Below, piece by piece: positions 10,404 through 20,479 of a stretch of DNA of 64,000 nt. The notes beneath the pieces are model-generated. The model was given only the letters and a program-made list of their open reading frames with translations. It did no database searches and was not told the DNA's origin. The translations under genes were made by a program, and so were the position numbers. Numbering within the stretch: the stretch's first letter is position 1; every line of letters begins with the position of its first letter. This DNA comes from Gnetum montanum (lineage: Eukaryota > Streptophyta > Gnetopsida > Gnetales > Gnetaceae), in NCBI GenBank assembly GCA_015680685.1, contig MNCI01001300.1, forward strand, positions 230,547 to 294,546, in the 5' to 3' direction.

Positions 10404-11621
10404 GACTTTTGGGAAGGGGNTGGCTACTAGCTAGCACTTGGGCTATCACTTGAAGACACACTTTGGGTCTTGAGAAGAGCATTTGTAGAGAAGAAATTGT
10501 GAACGATTGCTTGTAAGATGGCTTGCTAAGAAAGGATTTCAGCCTCTTTGTCATAGTCCTGTGAGTTGTCTTTTAATTTTTATTTTTTTAAAATTGTTTA
10601 GCTAGTGGTTTAGATAGTATCATCCTTGGCAAGTAATTTTGGGATTTTTAGATTGCTCTTATTGTTCTTGTTGCTTGATAGGAATTTTTGTTAAAATCTT
10701 GCCATAGAAGCACTTGTGTTTAAAAGCCTTAAGAGCATTTTAGTAGTAAATTCTATTATTGTGCAACATATAGGAACTGCTATTGAGATCATTGTAAGAG
10801 AGCCTCTGTTTGTAGTCATGCTGTTGAACGATTCAATAGTCAAGAGGGTTCAGAAAATATTTGGTATTTTGATGGACCAGAATAGCTTCTTTTTATATTT
10901 AAAGTGATTCTCCGTGGTATTTCAATCAAAAATTGTCAAGTCTTTTGAAGGTTCTGATGAATGCAATTGTTGATGTCCATTATCTAGCCAAAATAGAGTC
11001 TCGTATGTGGTATTTTACGTAGTAATTTTTGGTGGCATAGTAGGATTGTCTTGAAGAAATTATTTGTTTGAGCCTTGGAAGTTTGAATAATTCGTAGATA
11101 TTGAATTTGGGATAGCTTTATTGCGAAGTGTTTACTTGTGTCATTTTACCTTGTTTAAATATTTGAGGTCTACACAAATCTACTTTCTTTTCTGTCTATT
11201 TCCATCGAATCTTGCTCTATTTCTAGTTTTCTTGTGGAACTATCTCTTTCTCTGGGGAAAATTAAGAGTAGATTTGCGGAGTTGTGCTCAAATGTTTTTA
11301 CAAAATTTTATTTGTTACAAGTAGGTATTATAAGGACCGCGTAGACTAGGCAGTTGAACAAAATAGGAACTCTTAACAACTCACAGTACTTAGCAAAGTT
11401 GACTGAATCTCTTTAAAGTAAGTCATTTGTAGTTTACACACAATGCAATCGTTACATTTCACACAACCACACACCGCAACAGCATACACACATACTCACA
11501 TTAACTACTGAGTTTATTTGGAGGTATCTGGGCCTTGGTGTTACCAGAGACCAACAGGCACCTAAATCCTATTCGAGAATACTCGTTGGCGGTCGTGTCC
11601 CAAACGGTCGCCAAGACTTTC

Positions 11622-12096
11622 CTAGATAATTAATCTTGCTTCACCCTTATCTCCTAGTAACGTGGAATGAGTACATCCTAATCACGAGCATTTAAGTGTG
11701 ACTACTTGGTAACCCAGTAGCGTACTTAAGCCATGCACTTGGTAATCCCAATGGTAGTCATGCACAAAGTTCCAGATGTGTACGGATGATTAAAGAATGG
11801 ATGCTCATCGCACTTAGGCTAGTTTAGATTCTCTCTCACCCTTTCTCTTAGCTTAGTCGATATTACTTTCCATTGTCCTCAGGAGTAGCATTAGCATAGA
11901 AACACATCATACACCTCACTTTGGACTAAACCATACATGAAAAAGCTAATACTAGTCCAAGTGGAAAGACTTTGAACTGTGACCTAAGGATAACTGTCTA
12001 GATACCACAACTAGCTCGTCTGCAAAGTTTGACCGGATCGCACGTGAAATGCTTGTATTCATTTGGTTGAGTGTAGGGGTCCCTCGCCACTCATCA
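11622..12096 (+). repeat. 5' LTR of E, second part
   Basis: Resumes the LTR exactly where the first part stops (TTTCCTAGATAATTAATC) and ends CTCATCA before the primer site. It is clearly similar to 17023-17500. Confidence 0.8.
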
Positions 12097-12097
12097 T

Positions 12098-12115
12098 TGG
12101 CACCGTTGCTGGGGA
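12098..12115 (+). promoter_or_regulatory. Primer-binding site, tRNA-Asp type (E)
   Basis: TGGCACCGTTGCTGGGGA, one base after the LTR, complementary to the 3' end of plant tRNA-Asp apart from two transitions. Confidence 0.85.
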
Positions 12116-12242
12116 CGGCACTAGTTATCTAGATTAGTTATATCATACAAGGTCGTTGTATAGGAATTAATGATATATCTCTTAAGAAGAAGAAATAATT
12201 ACAAAAGAAGTCACATACGAATTCACACACAGTTTCACAATC

Positions 12243-14540
12243 ATGCCTCTCCTACAAGACTATGATAATGCCACATCTAGTGAGGCAACTCAGTGGAGAA
12301 CCAATGAATTAGCTGAAAATGAAGATTGGAGTACTCAACCTTATGTAGGAGTCCCCTATGTTTATGAACACCCCAACAATACTCAAAGACCCTTATCATT
12401 CAACTCTGACACCTCTAGTAAGGATGAGACATCCCATAGAACAAGGAGGCTCGAAAGGCCTAGGACCTTCTCAATCTAACAAGAACTTACTTGGGGATGA
12501 TTGGAAGACTTACAAAAGTCATAACGAGTTTTAGAGTTCCTTCTCTTCCTCTACTCCTTCAATGTCAGATTGTGACACAGACGACTATCTTTCAAGGGAT
12601 CGACATAGAACTAAAAATCGAGCTCACAAAGATAATCAAGAACGCCAACATAAATAAAGGCAACATCATCCCAACACATGAAAGCATAACTTACCTAATG
12701 ACGATGAACCCCTGCTGGCCACTAAGAGCCTAACACCTATGCAAGAGGCTATTTTAATATCCTATAGGCATAGCAAAGAAATTTTCCTACCTAGGCTTGA
12801 TTTAAACAACTTTCCCAAGTTTTTAGGAGGTTATGATTCAAATCCGCAACATCATTTACAAGGCTTCTATGATGCCTGCACATGGAACAACATTGATAAT
12901 GGTTGGAAAAATCTCAAGATCTTTCCTATGACACTCATTGGCCAAGAAAAAGTATGGTATAGATCGTTAAAACCAAATTCAATACAACATTGGCCAACAA
13001 TGGTAAAACTATTTAGTGAAAGATATCAAACCTATGCAAGAGTGTCAGCCTTGAGGAAACAAATCCAAGAGTTGAAACAAGCACAACATGAACCCTTGGA
13101 TGTGGCCTTAGAAAGATATTATGCACTACTAAACAACTGTCTAGGCCATGAGTTCTCCGAGGAAAGGCTATTATACCATATCATTGATGAGCTCTGTAAT
13201 GAAACAAGGGAGACCCTAGGGATGTATGCCCAAGGTCAACTATATGAGCTACGAATCCATCGACTCCAAGAGCTTATTAAGCAAGTGGCAAAAGAAGAAG
13301 AATAACTAGCCAATTGGGAGAATGTTGAAAGTTCTCAACAGGACAAAAATCTCAACTTAACAAGGGTCCATGATCATGAAGAGGAGAAATCCACTTACTT
13401 CAAGGAGGTGGAATCATCTTTGCCAATCCTACAATCACTAGATGAAATTGAGGCAAAGATCAATATGATGACGGACTGGGTACATAAAATATGTGGAGAA
13501 TATGCCAACATTATTAGAGGAATATTTATGCCAAATCGAGAAATAGGACGATACACCACACAACAATCGAAACAAAGGGTAGAAGATAATAAGAATAAGA
13601 ACTCAATCGCCAATTTCACATATCAATGTAATGTCTATCTGTATGATCACCCTAAAGGCCAATGTCTAGTTTTGTCACATTTACATTAGCATTGGGAAGG
13701 AATGTTACATCTAGATTTCATACAGAAATATTAGGTTCAACCATAGTGGCAAAAACCTCAGTCATGGGAGAGGCCACCGCCAACTAGACCATACCCTCCA
13801 TATGTCCTAATGCCAAATGCTTATTATTATGTTCAACACCCTGTTTCTCCAACAAGATTAGCATCCTCTACCTCACCTCATCGTTATCATTCTCCCGAGT
13901 ACTATCCACCGATGTCCTCTCCAACAAGATCACCACCTCATATGCTTTACACTTATTGCACTTATCATCAACCTCAATATTCTCATACTTCACCTCCTCC
14001 TACATCACTGCCAGCTATGCTAGGAAATTTTGCACCACAGAACCAACCCACAAACGTTACTTGTGCTGCTACTCCCAATAGTAGTGGAGGTCCTTCACAA
14101 CATCAAAAGTTTCTCTTCTTTAGACATGACCATCGAATGGGACACCATAGTCTAGAAACCACTACATCTGCCAACTCATCACAAACCGAACACTGTGGTG
14201 CATCTTCCTCTTCAAACCCAACATCTCATGTTACCTCATCAAGGCCACCACTTAACACTTCAACAACCATACGGCCCAATGAATATAGCCATGGAGGGAG
14301 ACATCCTAATCCTTGCACATCATCTAACGGTCCCAATTATCATTGTGGGTCAACTCATTATCCAGAAACTACATCTTATAAATTGCCCCACTATGGTTAC
14401 TATAATCAAGTGTGTGAACCCCAATGGGGTTAGTATGACCGGGTCCCAATATTTCCAACATGCAAGGATCCTAACCATCCATTTATTAATTCTAGTCATG
14501 CTCAACCATTTTGCTATGGGGGGTATCCTCCATTCTAACA
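12243..14540 (+). pseudogene. gag: Retrotransposon gag of E
   Basis: Homologue of the M1 gag. The start ATG at 12243 opens 78 codons (NNATSSEA-like start), followed by a short out-of-frame stretch. The core follows at 12739-13305 (NNFPKFLGGYDSN, GQEKVWYRSL, HEPLDVALERYY). After further stops comes the Cys/His motif YQCNVYLYDHPKGQC at about 13618-13665, and then a 207-codon frame (13810-14433) rich in Pro, Ser, Thr, Tyr and His (PTRSPPH, HSPEYYPP), ending about 14540. The order and the Cys/His spacing equal those of M1, so they are old features of this gag. Frameshifts and stops make it non-functional now. Confidence 0.85.
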
Positions 14541-16138
14541 ACACAGAATTAATAAATATTTTTCTAATTTAATTTTTCAACTTTTTGTTTTCCAATTTTT
14601 CACCTTTTAATTTATTGTTTTATCTTTTTGTCTTTTAAGTTTTTGTTTTGCAACATCATTATACTCTTTCATTTCTTTGTGTGTTGTTTATTTTGTTAGA
14701 TTCGTCACTTAATAAGTGCTCCTGATGGTGGTATGAACTGTATTCTATTGATTGCTAATGTTTGGTTTTTACCTTTGAGTTATAATGTTGATACTAAGGT
14801 GTGGTTCTTTTGATATAATAGGCAATGAGTCCACATCATCCATGCATTCATAAATTTCTATGGTCTCTCTTGGCTTGGAAATGTACAGTCCCTTCCTTAA
14901 TAATAAGAGCTATCAACGAATTGGTGACTGGGCATTTCTCAAACTACGGAAGGACTCAAGGATTGAAAAGGGTGTGACTTCAAGGGGATTTGATGCATTT
15001 GTGCTAGCCATTCTCTTGGATGCTTGAATTTTTTCTTCTTGATTTTTCCTTACCATTCCAACGTTGCTCCATTATCGAGAAGCTGAGCTAATAAAAATAA
15101 TAAATTTTTGCATGGTGTGGTTCTCACGCAAAACACAAAAAAAGAAAAAAAAGAAAAAAAAGAAAAAAAGAAAAAAAAATAGTGAGAATTCAAAGCACAC
15201 CCCTTCGACGAAATAATCATTTGGGCTACAAGCACTGGTTATGAAACTAAATAAAAATGTTCCCTCTAACTAAGGCCCTTCCTTGCTTCCTACTTTCTCC
15301 TTTATTGTTTTGTCAGAATGGTGGTGACTCTTTGGTGGAAGCATTCTAGTTACTTCAAGTGGATGGCTTGGCCGAATGTATTAATGCAAAGTCACTGGAT
15401 GTGGATTGTTTGAGGCTGGATTTGGAATGAGATCTACTAACTCACATTAATCATTAATACACAAGGGACTGTACACCACCTTGTTCTTGGAAATCCATTC
15501 CATTCTCTTCTCCTCATCATTCTTTCTTCATTTTTCCACCTCATTGCCGGTTGTATCAATAGTCCATATTTTGGTTGATGTATTGTTTTCTTTTTGGTAA
15601 ACTCTTGCGGTTAAGACTTTAACTCTTATCTCCAAATGACATTCCTAAAGCCTACGAACTCTTTGAATGTGGGATTGTCAAGGCATTAAGGGCATGAGCT
15701 TACTTTGGGGAGGACCCACTGGCATTCCTATTTGGTGCATCCGTTAATTTCTTTCCCTTAAACATTTCCACAATCACCATTTATTTTGTTCATCTCCATC
15801 TTTGACATCCATTTTATTGGTGTTGCCGTTGTTTCTTTTTCTCCATTTTTCTTATTCCTTATCTTTTTTCATTCTCTTGCTACCGGAGGTTCACTCTCAG
15901 TCATGGGGATTCTAGTCCAATTTTTTTGATTTTCTCCTAACCCTTACACCTTGGGTAGCCACCAGTATTATATCTCTAGATCTGCGTTAGCCATATTACA
16001 ACTCAGCCAATGGACCTTACACTGAGGCAAGGTATTAACTGCATTGTGATTCATTTACCCTTGCTAATATTAGACTGTGTTGTGTGTGTAGATGGCAATC
16101 ATATAATAATGGATTGGATCTAGAGGAAACACTTGGAA
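14541..16138 (+). other. Non-coding 3' part of E
   Basis: About 1.6 kb without a credible ORF between gag and the 3' LTR. It includes T-rich runs just after gag and an A-rich microsatellite of the AAAAAAG type at 15136-15180. Part of it is shared with M1 (near 14960-14990), so it belongs to the element and is not a later insertion. In a full element, pol would lie here. Confidence 0.6.
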
Positions 16139-16481
16139 TGGATTGGTGCTGAAGTAGTTATACAAGGAACAAGATTGATGGTGCGCTTATGGATGACCAA
16201 CGAAAGGTGCAATTTTGGCATCAGAAGCAACAAACTTCTTCTTTTCTCTCTCTCTCTCTCTCTCTTCTCTCTTAGCTGCTAAATAAGGCCTAATGTCAAA
16301 TGTGTATAGTATGGATTAGTGCTGAAGTAGTTATACAAGGAACAAGATTGATGGTGCGCTTATGGATGACCAACGGAAGGTGCAATTTTGGCATCAGAAG
16401 CAACAGACTTCTTCTTTTTTCTCTCTCTTTCTCTCTTCTCTCTCAGCTACCAAATAAGGCCTGATGTCAAATGTGTATAGT
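16139..16481 (+). repeat. Tandem duplication of about 171 bp with CT microsatellite
   Basis: Two copies, 16139-16310 and 16311-16481, both starting ATGGATT(G/A)GTGCTGAAGTAG and ending GTCAAATGTGTATAG, with few differences. Each holds a CT-repeat run (about 16241-16266 in the first). The similarity is high compared with the LTR pair, so the duplication may be more recent than the insertion. Confidence 0.8.
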
Positions 16482-16650
16482 ATTCACTCTTGTGGTCATG
16501 AACACTAATATTGTCATGTATTGTAATGATGATCCGTTCACATGTCATACCATTCACTATTAGTGTGATTCTAGTCAATAATCCCATACCTATCCATTGT
16601 GTAATCAATGGAGCTTGTTCTCTCTATAACTCGAGGATGAGTTTTCATTC

Positions 16651-16663
16651 AGTCATGGGGGTA
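16651..16663 (+). promoter_or_regulatory. Polypurine tract region of E
   Basis: AGTCATGGGGGTA lies directly before the 3' LTR. Element B has the equivalent CCATGGGGTA at the same place, which supports this as the plus-strand priming site. Confidence 0.6.
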
Positions 16664-17500
16664 TGATGAGTCATAAATTGCTAGCTATGATATCACAACA
16701 GCTGCGATATCACGTCCACCCCCATGATATCGTGTACTTGATATCACGGCCCACCACAAGTTCTATAAATAAGAGGCAGCTTTTCCTTGTTTCTCCATTT
16801 AGACTTAGACCCTTAGCCAAACTATAGTAGTTTTACCTTTCCAAAGTTAGAGTAATTTCCATGTGCCTGTAGTAGGAGTCTTAAAGTGAATGGATCTCTA
16901 CTCGAGCAAATTGTATCTAAGCACATATTTGTGTACGGTAATAAAGATGAACTTTTTGATAAACCTTGAAGCATATGTACTAAGTTAAATAGGAATAAAT
17001 TACTGTCAATGTTTAAATGCTTTCCTAGATAATTAATCTCTCTTCATCCTTATCTCCTAGTAACGCGGAATCAGTACGACTTAATCATGAGCATTTAAGT
17101 GTGACTACTTGGTAACCCAGTAGCATACTTAAGCCATGCACTTGGTAATCCTAGTGGTAGTTGTGCACAAAGTTCAAGATGTGTAGGATGATTAAAGAAT
17201 GGATGCTCATCGCACTTAGGCTAGTTTAGATTCTCTCTCACCCTTTCTCTTGTAGCTTAGTTGATATTACTTTCCATTGTTCTCAGGAGTAGCATTAGCA
17301 TAGAAACACATCATACACCTCATTTTGGACTAAACCATATGTGACAAAGATAATACTAGTCCAGGTGGGAACACAACGAACTGTGACCTAAGAATAACTG
17401 TCTAGATACCACAACTAGCCCATCTACGGAGTTCGACTGGATCACGCGTGAAACACTCGTATTCGTATGGTTGAGTGTAGGGGTACCTCGCCACTCATCA
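16664..17500 (+). repeat. 3' LTR of E
   Basis: It runs TGATGAGTCATAAATTG...CTCATCA. Four GATATC palindromes lie at about 16689-16745, a TATAAATAAGAG box at about 16765, and the conserved block to AATAAAGATGA at 16863-16950. It serves as the uninterrupted reference for the split 5' LTR. Confidence 0.85.
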
Positions 17501-18050
17501 ATATGAATGTTGAAAAGTGATGTAAATTCCATAGAATTGAAACCTTTCTTTCTACTAATAAATAATTATATTCACTTATTTCTTAAAATTTTCAATTGAA
17601 AGGTTGTACACTTTATTACATAGTCCTAAAATTAGAATGTTTTTTATTTTTCCATATTTTTTGAATGATGTCTAGTTAGTGTTAGTAGGAAGCATTATTT
17701 GAAGTGATGGTAAGGTGCTCATTTCTCAAGTCAAAGACCTAGTTTTGAGCTTAGGCGTAGCCACTCAAAGAGGTTAAGCTTTTGCTTATCTACCCATCCT
17801 CCTAAGATCCTACTTAGAAGGATGAGCATCATGGCTTTGGGTGATAATTTTGTTTTCTACTTAGTGTCAACATTGTGATGTACTCTAATTTTTTTCTCAT
17901 TATTAATATTTTTTTTGGGGTTTGACACCTTCTTCCTTTACTTGGAACAAATTTGATATCATTATAATTTCCAATCTATGTGTGCATGATAGATGGATTA
18001 CATGAAAAGAGGCTTCTAGCCTCTATAGTTTGAATAGAAAGAGAATTTTT
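17501..18050. other. Stretch without a supported gene
   Basis: AT-rich. At about 17700-17770 a segment (GATGGTAAGGTGCTCA followed some 30 bp on by CCTAGTTTTGAGC) weakly recalls the A and B boxes of a tRNA-derived SINE; I would not call it. Confidence 0.2.
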
Positions 18051-18700
18051 TTTGAAAATTAATTTATGATTTTGAAAATTTATTTAAAGTTGATAATATT
18101 TTGCATCAATCTTTTATAGATATTTTTTGAAAGGATGACAAATTTGTTTTTCCTTTTAATTCCAAAGTTGCTTACTAGATTATGACCAAGAATGATTTTA
18201 TTCATAAAAAATTCAATAAGGTTTAAAAAATGCACTTGTCACTCCACTTTTGAATGAGAAAAATGAAAGATACTTAGAGAGTTCTTACCTTTCCAAAAAT
18301 TCATAATTTTTTAATAGTGTCTTATTCATCAAATTCTTTCTATCAATAGTTATTCTCAACATATGGGAATTATTCCTTTTTAATGTCTTCCTTGTGAAAA
18401 TGAAAACTCATTTTCTCATGTTTTTCTCATATAATGCTATACATCATGTTTGGAAATGGACATCTAGAATTTGTAACAACATTCAACCAAGCATTATGAT
18501 ATCATTCTTGATGATAAACTTGTTTTGTCTACATTTTTTTTGTATTTGGAAGTATCTTTAGCTAGTTCTCTATTCTATTTAAAAGCCTCAATGTGTAGTT
18601 AAGTTCTAGTAGCAATAACATAACTATGATATTCCTTTAAGAGTTAAATATCATATTCTTAAAGATGTCACTTTTTAGGGACAAATTTAAAGAAAAAAAT
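18051..18700 (+). pseudogene. Possible LINE reverse transcriptase C-terminal fragment
   Basis: In one plus-strand frame around 18384-18437 the sequence reads CLPCENENSFSHVFLI, then a stop, then C, which fits the zinc-binding motif (C-x2-C...H-x4-5-C) found at the end of plant LINE reverse transcriptases. IHHVWKW in a neighbouring frame follows, a common next segment in that family. Stops and frameshifts are frequent and no RT core is visible, so this is a weak call. Confidence 0.35.
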
Positions 18701-19104
18701 TTCTAGTAAAAGCTAAATAATTAATTTATTTTCTATAGTATTAATTTTTAAGGCTTAAGGATTGAAAGGTTTAAACTTTTGTTTCTTTTTGTTCATTTTT
18801 ATTGAGTTTTGTTTTGTATTTAGTAAGAGCTTTTTCTTTCTTTTTATAAGAAAATTTTGAGTAAAAACTGAAAGCCCATGAGGTGCTTCTAAATGAGGAC
18901 AAGGCTTAATCCTTTTCCTACCCAAAAGGGAAGCTTTTTTAAGGATTAGTTACAAGGATGAAAACCTTAAAAGTTATTCCAAAAACTATTGGGCTTTTTC
19001 TTTATAGTTTCTCTTTGTTGATTTAAAGTATTTTGAATTTATAAAACATTATTATTCTATTTTTGATGGTGCAACATCCCTTCCTCCTTCCTCCATCCTT
19101 CTCT
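18701..19104. other. Stretch without a supported gene
   Basis: T-rich, no credible ORF or repeat structure seen. Confidence 0.5.
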
Positions 19105-20233
19105 TGATAAGGGATCATGTTGATTTTTGACCAATGGGATATATTAAACAAATTGTAGTGCGATTTGATCATAAGCTTTGATGACAATGTTGAGTGGATT
19201 GTCAAGAACACTCATGTACATCATTGCATTCAATAAATAGAAATGGTATTATAATATATATGATTCAAATAAAAACCTATGTTTCCACAGTGTAAGGTTG
19301 TATAGAATATGATTTTGTGTTTTATAATTTTTATGGATTTTATGATTAAAAAGAACAAAATAAAAGCAAACACATATGCATTGCAATCCCACTTGGGAAT
19401 AGGAGCAATGCTCACACATACACATACACACATGTGTCATAATCCCTCAAGGGAGAGGTGCAACAATATACAAAAAATGTAATGAAATAGCCCTTCATCA
19501 TAACCTTGATGGTGCAACACCATGTCATATAGTTGTAACCTCCTTGGGTAAGGTTAAATTTTCATAGGTTATGAAAATGAGAAAATAAATATTTTTGTGG
19601 TTTAATGTTTTATAATGTTTTTTGTGTTTTAATGTTTAAGACCTTAATGGTGCAAAATTGATGAAAAATCATAAGCTTTATTCATTGTGCAAACATTGGA
19701 CTTCACATCGACCAAATGGTTCTAGGCTACGTAAGCAAGGTAGTACTTTGATATATGGAACTCATCCAAAGTATTTATAGCTTTTAAAACATAATAGTAG
19801 AGGTTTGTTAGTGCCCAAGCATCAATGGAGGTCTATACATATAGCCTAAATAATCTAGAACATACATAGGATGATAGGAAAGGTAAAGTTGCCAAACCAA
19901 GGCATTAAGAGGGGTGTGTCAGTGCCCCTACATTGGCATAGGAAAGTTAGTGTACCCTTGCCACCATACTTTACCCTTATTTTCCTAGATGAAAGCTAGG
20001 AGGCATAGGAATAAGTTGTAACCTTTCGAGGATCTCTAAACAAAGTCAAAAACTTTTTGAAAAGCTCGAAATATGCTTCAAATCCATGAGTGAGAACTGG
20101 AAAGCAAGGATGCATACTTGGAAGGTAGAAAACTTAACCATGCATGTGAAAACCATAGACATTTGATGCATGAGACACATCTTGAATCCAAAGCTTATAA
20201 TTAACTTACAAAATGTCATCAGATGACTTATCA
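19105..20233 (-). repeat. 3' LTR of B
   Basis: 1129 bp. It aligns along its length with 28870-30161, for example ATAATTTTTATGGATTTTAT in both, and with matching order of unique words. It lacks about 143 bp present in the other copy. Confidence 0.75.
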
Positions 20234-20243
20234 TACCCCATGG
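20234..20243 (-). promoter_or_regulatory. Polypurine tract region of B
   Basis: The minus strand reads CCATGGGGTA directly before the LTR start TGATAAGTC, the same arrangement as in E. Confidence 0.55.
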
Positions 20244-20479
20244 TTGAGTAAAACAAAGCTAGTCTCATAGTTTTAAAGTTCAAAATACAAGGCTAAAACT
20301 AGACACATTACATGATTAATGCAAAGGATATAATAAAAAATTAAATAGACCATGACTATGTCACAATAAAGTATAATTTAGCTCATCAAGAAGTGCTAGG
20401 TGGTGGTGGCTAAAAGAAGAATCCCCCTTGACATGGTTACTTGGTAGGAAAAGAAGTTGGAAGATCTAGGTGAAGACAT

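Larger units (their letters stand above)
8783..11616. mobile_element. 2.83-kb insertion in the LTR of E, carrying a gene fragment
   Basis: The LTR is broken exactly at CTTTC, which occurs on both sides (8778-8782 and 11617-11621) but only once in the intact 3' LTR (at about 17020), so this is a 5-bp target duplication. The insert starts TATTGGCACA and ends CGCCAAGA; the ends are weakly inverted (TATTGGC against TCTTGGC). It contains an RH24 helicase fragment on the minus strand (9205-9630), CpG-richer than its surroundings. It also has a short open stretch near 8880-8990 of unknown origin, a TATAAAAG box at 10396-10403 and AT-rich DNA. One unresolved base is at 10420. I saw no transposase or RT. 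The class is unclear: a gene-capturing DNA element or another non-autonomous insertion. Confidence 0.6.
8441..17500 (+). mobile_element. E: gag-only Ty3/Gypsy-type element with both LTRs
   Basis: A non-autonomous LTR element. The 5' LTR is 8441-8782 plus 11622-12096 (817 bp without the insertion), the primer site is 12098-12115, gag is 12243 to about 14540, the non-coding part is 14541-16650, and the 3' LTR is 16664-17500 (837 bp). Both LTRs run TGATGAGTCA...CTCATCA. The flanks are GTATG at 8436-8440 and ATATG at 17501-17505, a 5-bp duplication with one change. No protease, RT or integrase is present, so it must have been mobilised by enzymes from a partner. A separate 2.83-kb insertion splits the 5' LTR. 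Confidence 0.8.

Noticed and set aside
19230-19440. Cys/Val-rich ORFs on the minus strand
   Set aside because: They result from a CACACATACACA-type simple repeat inside the LTR of B.
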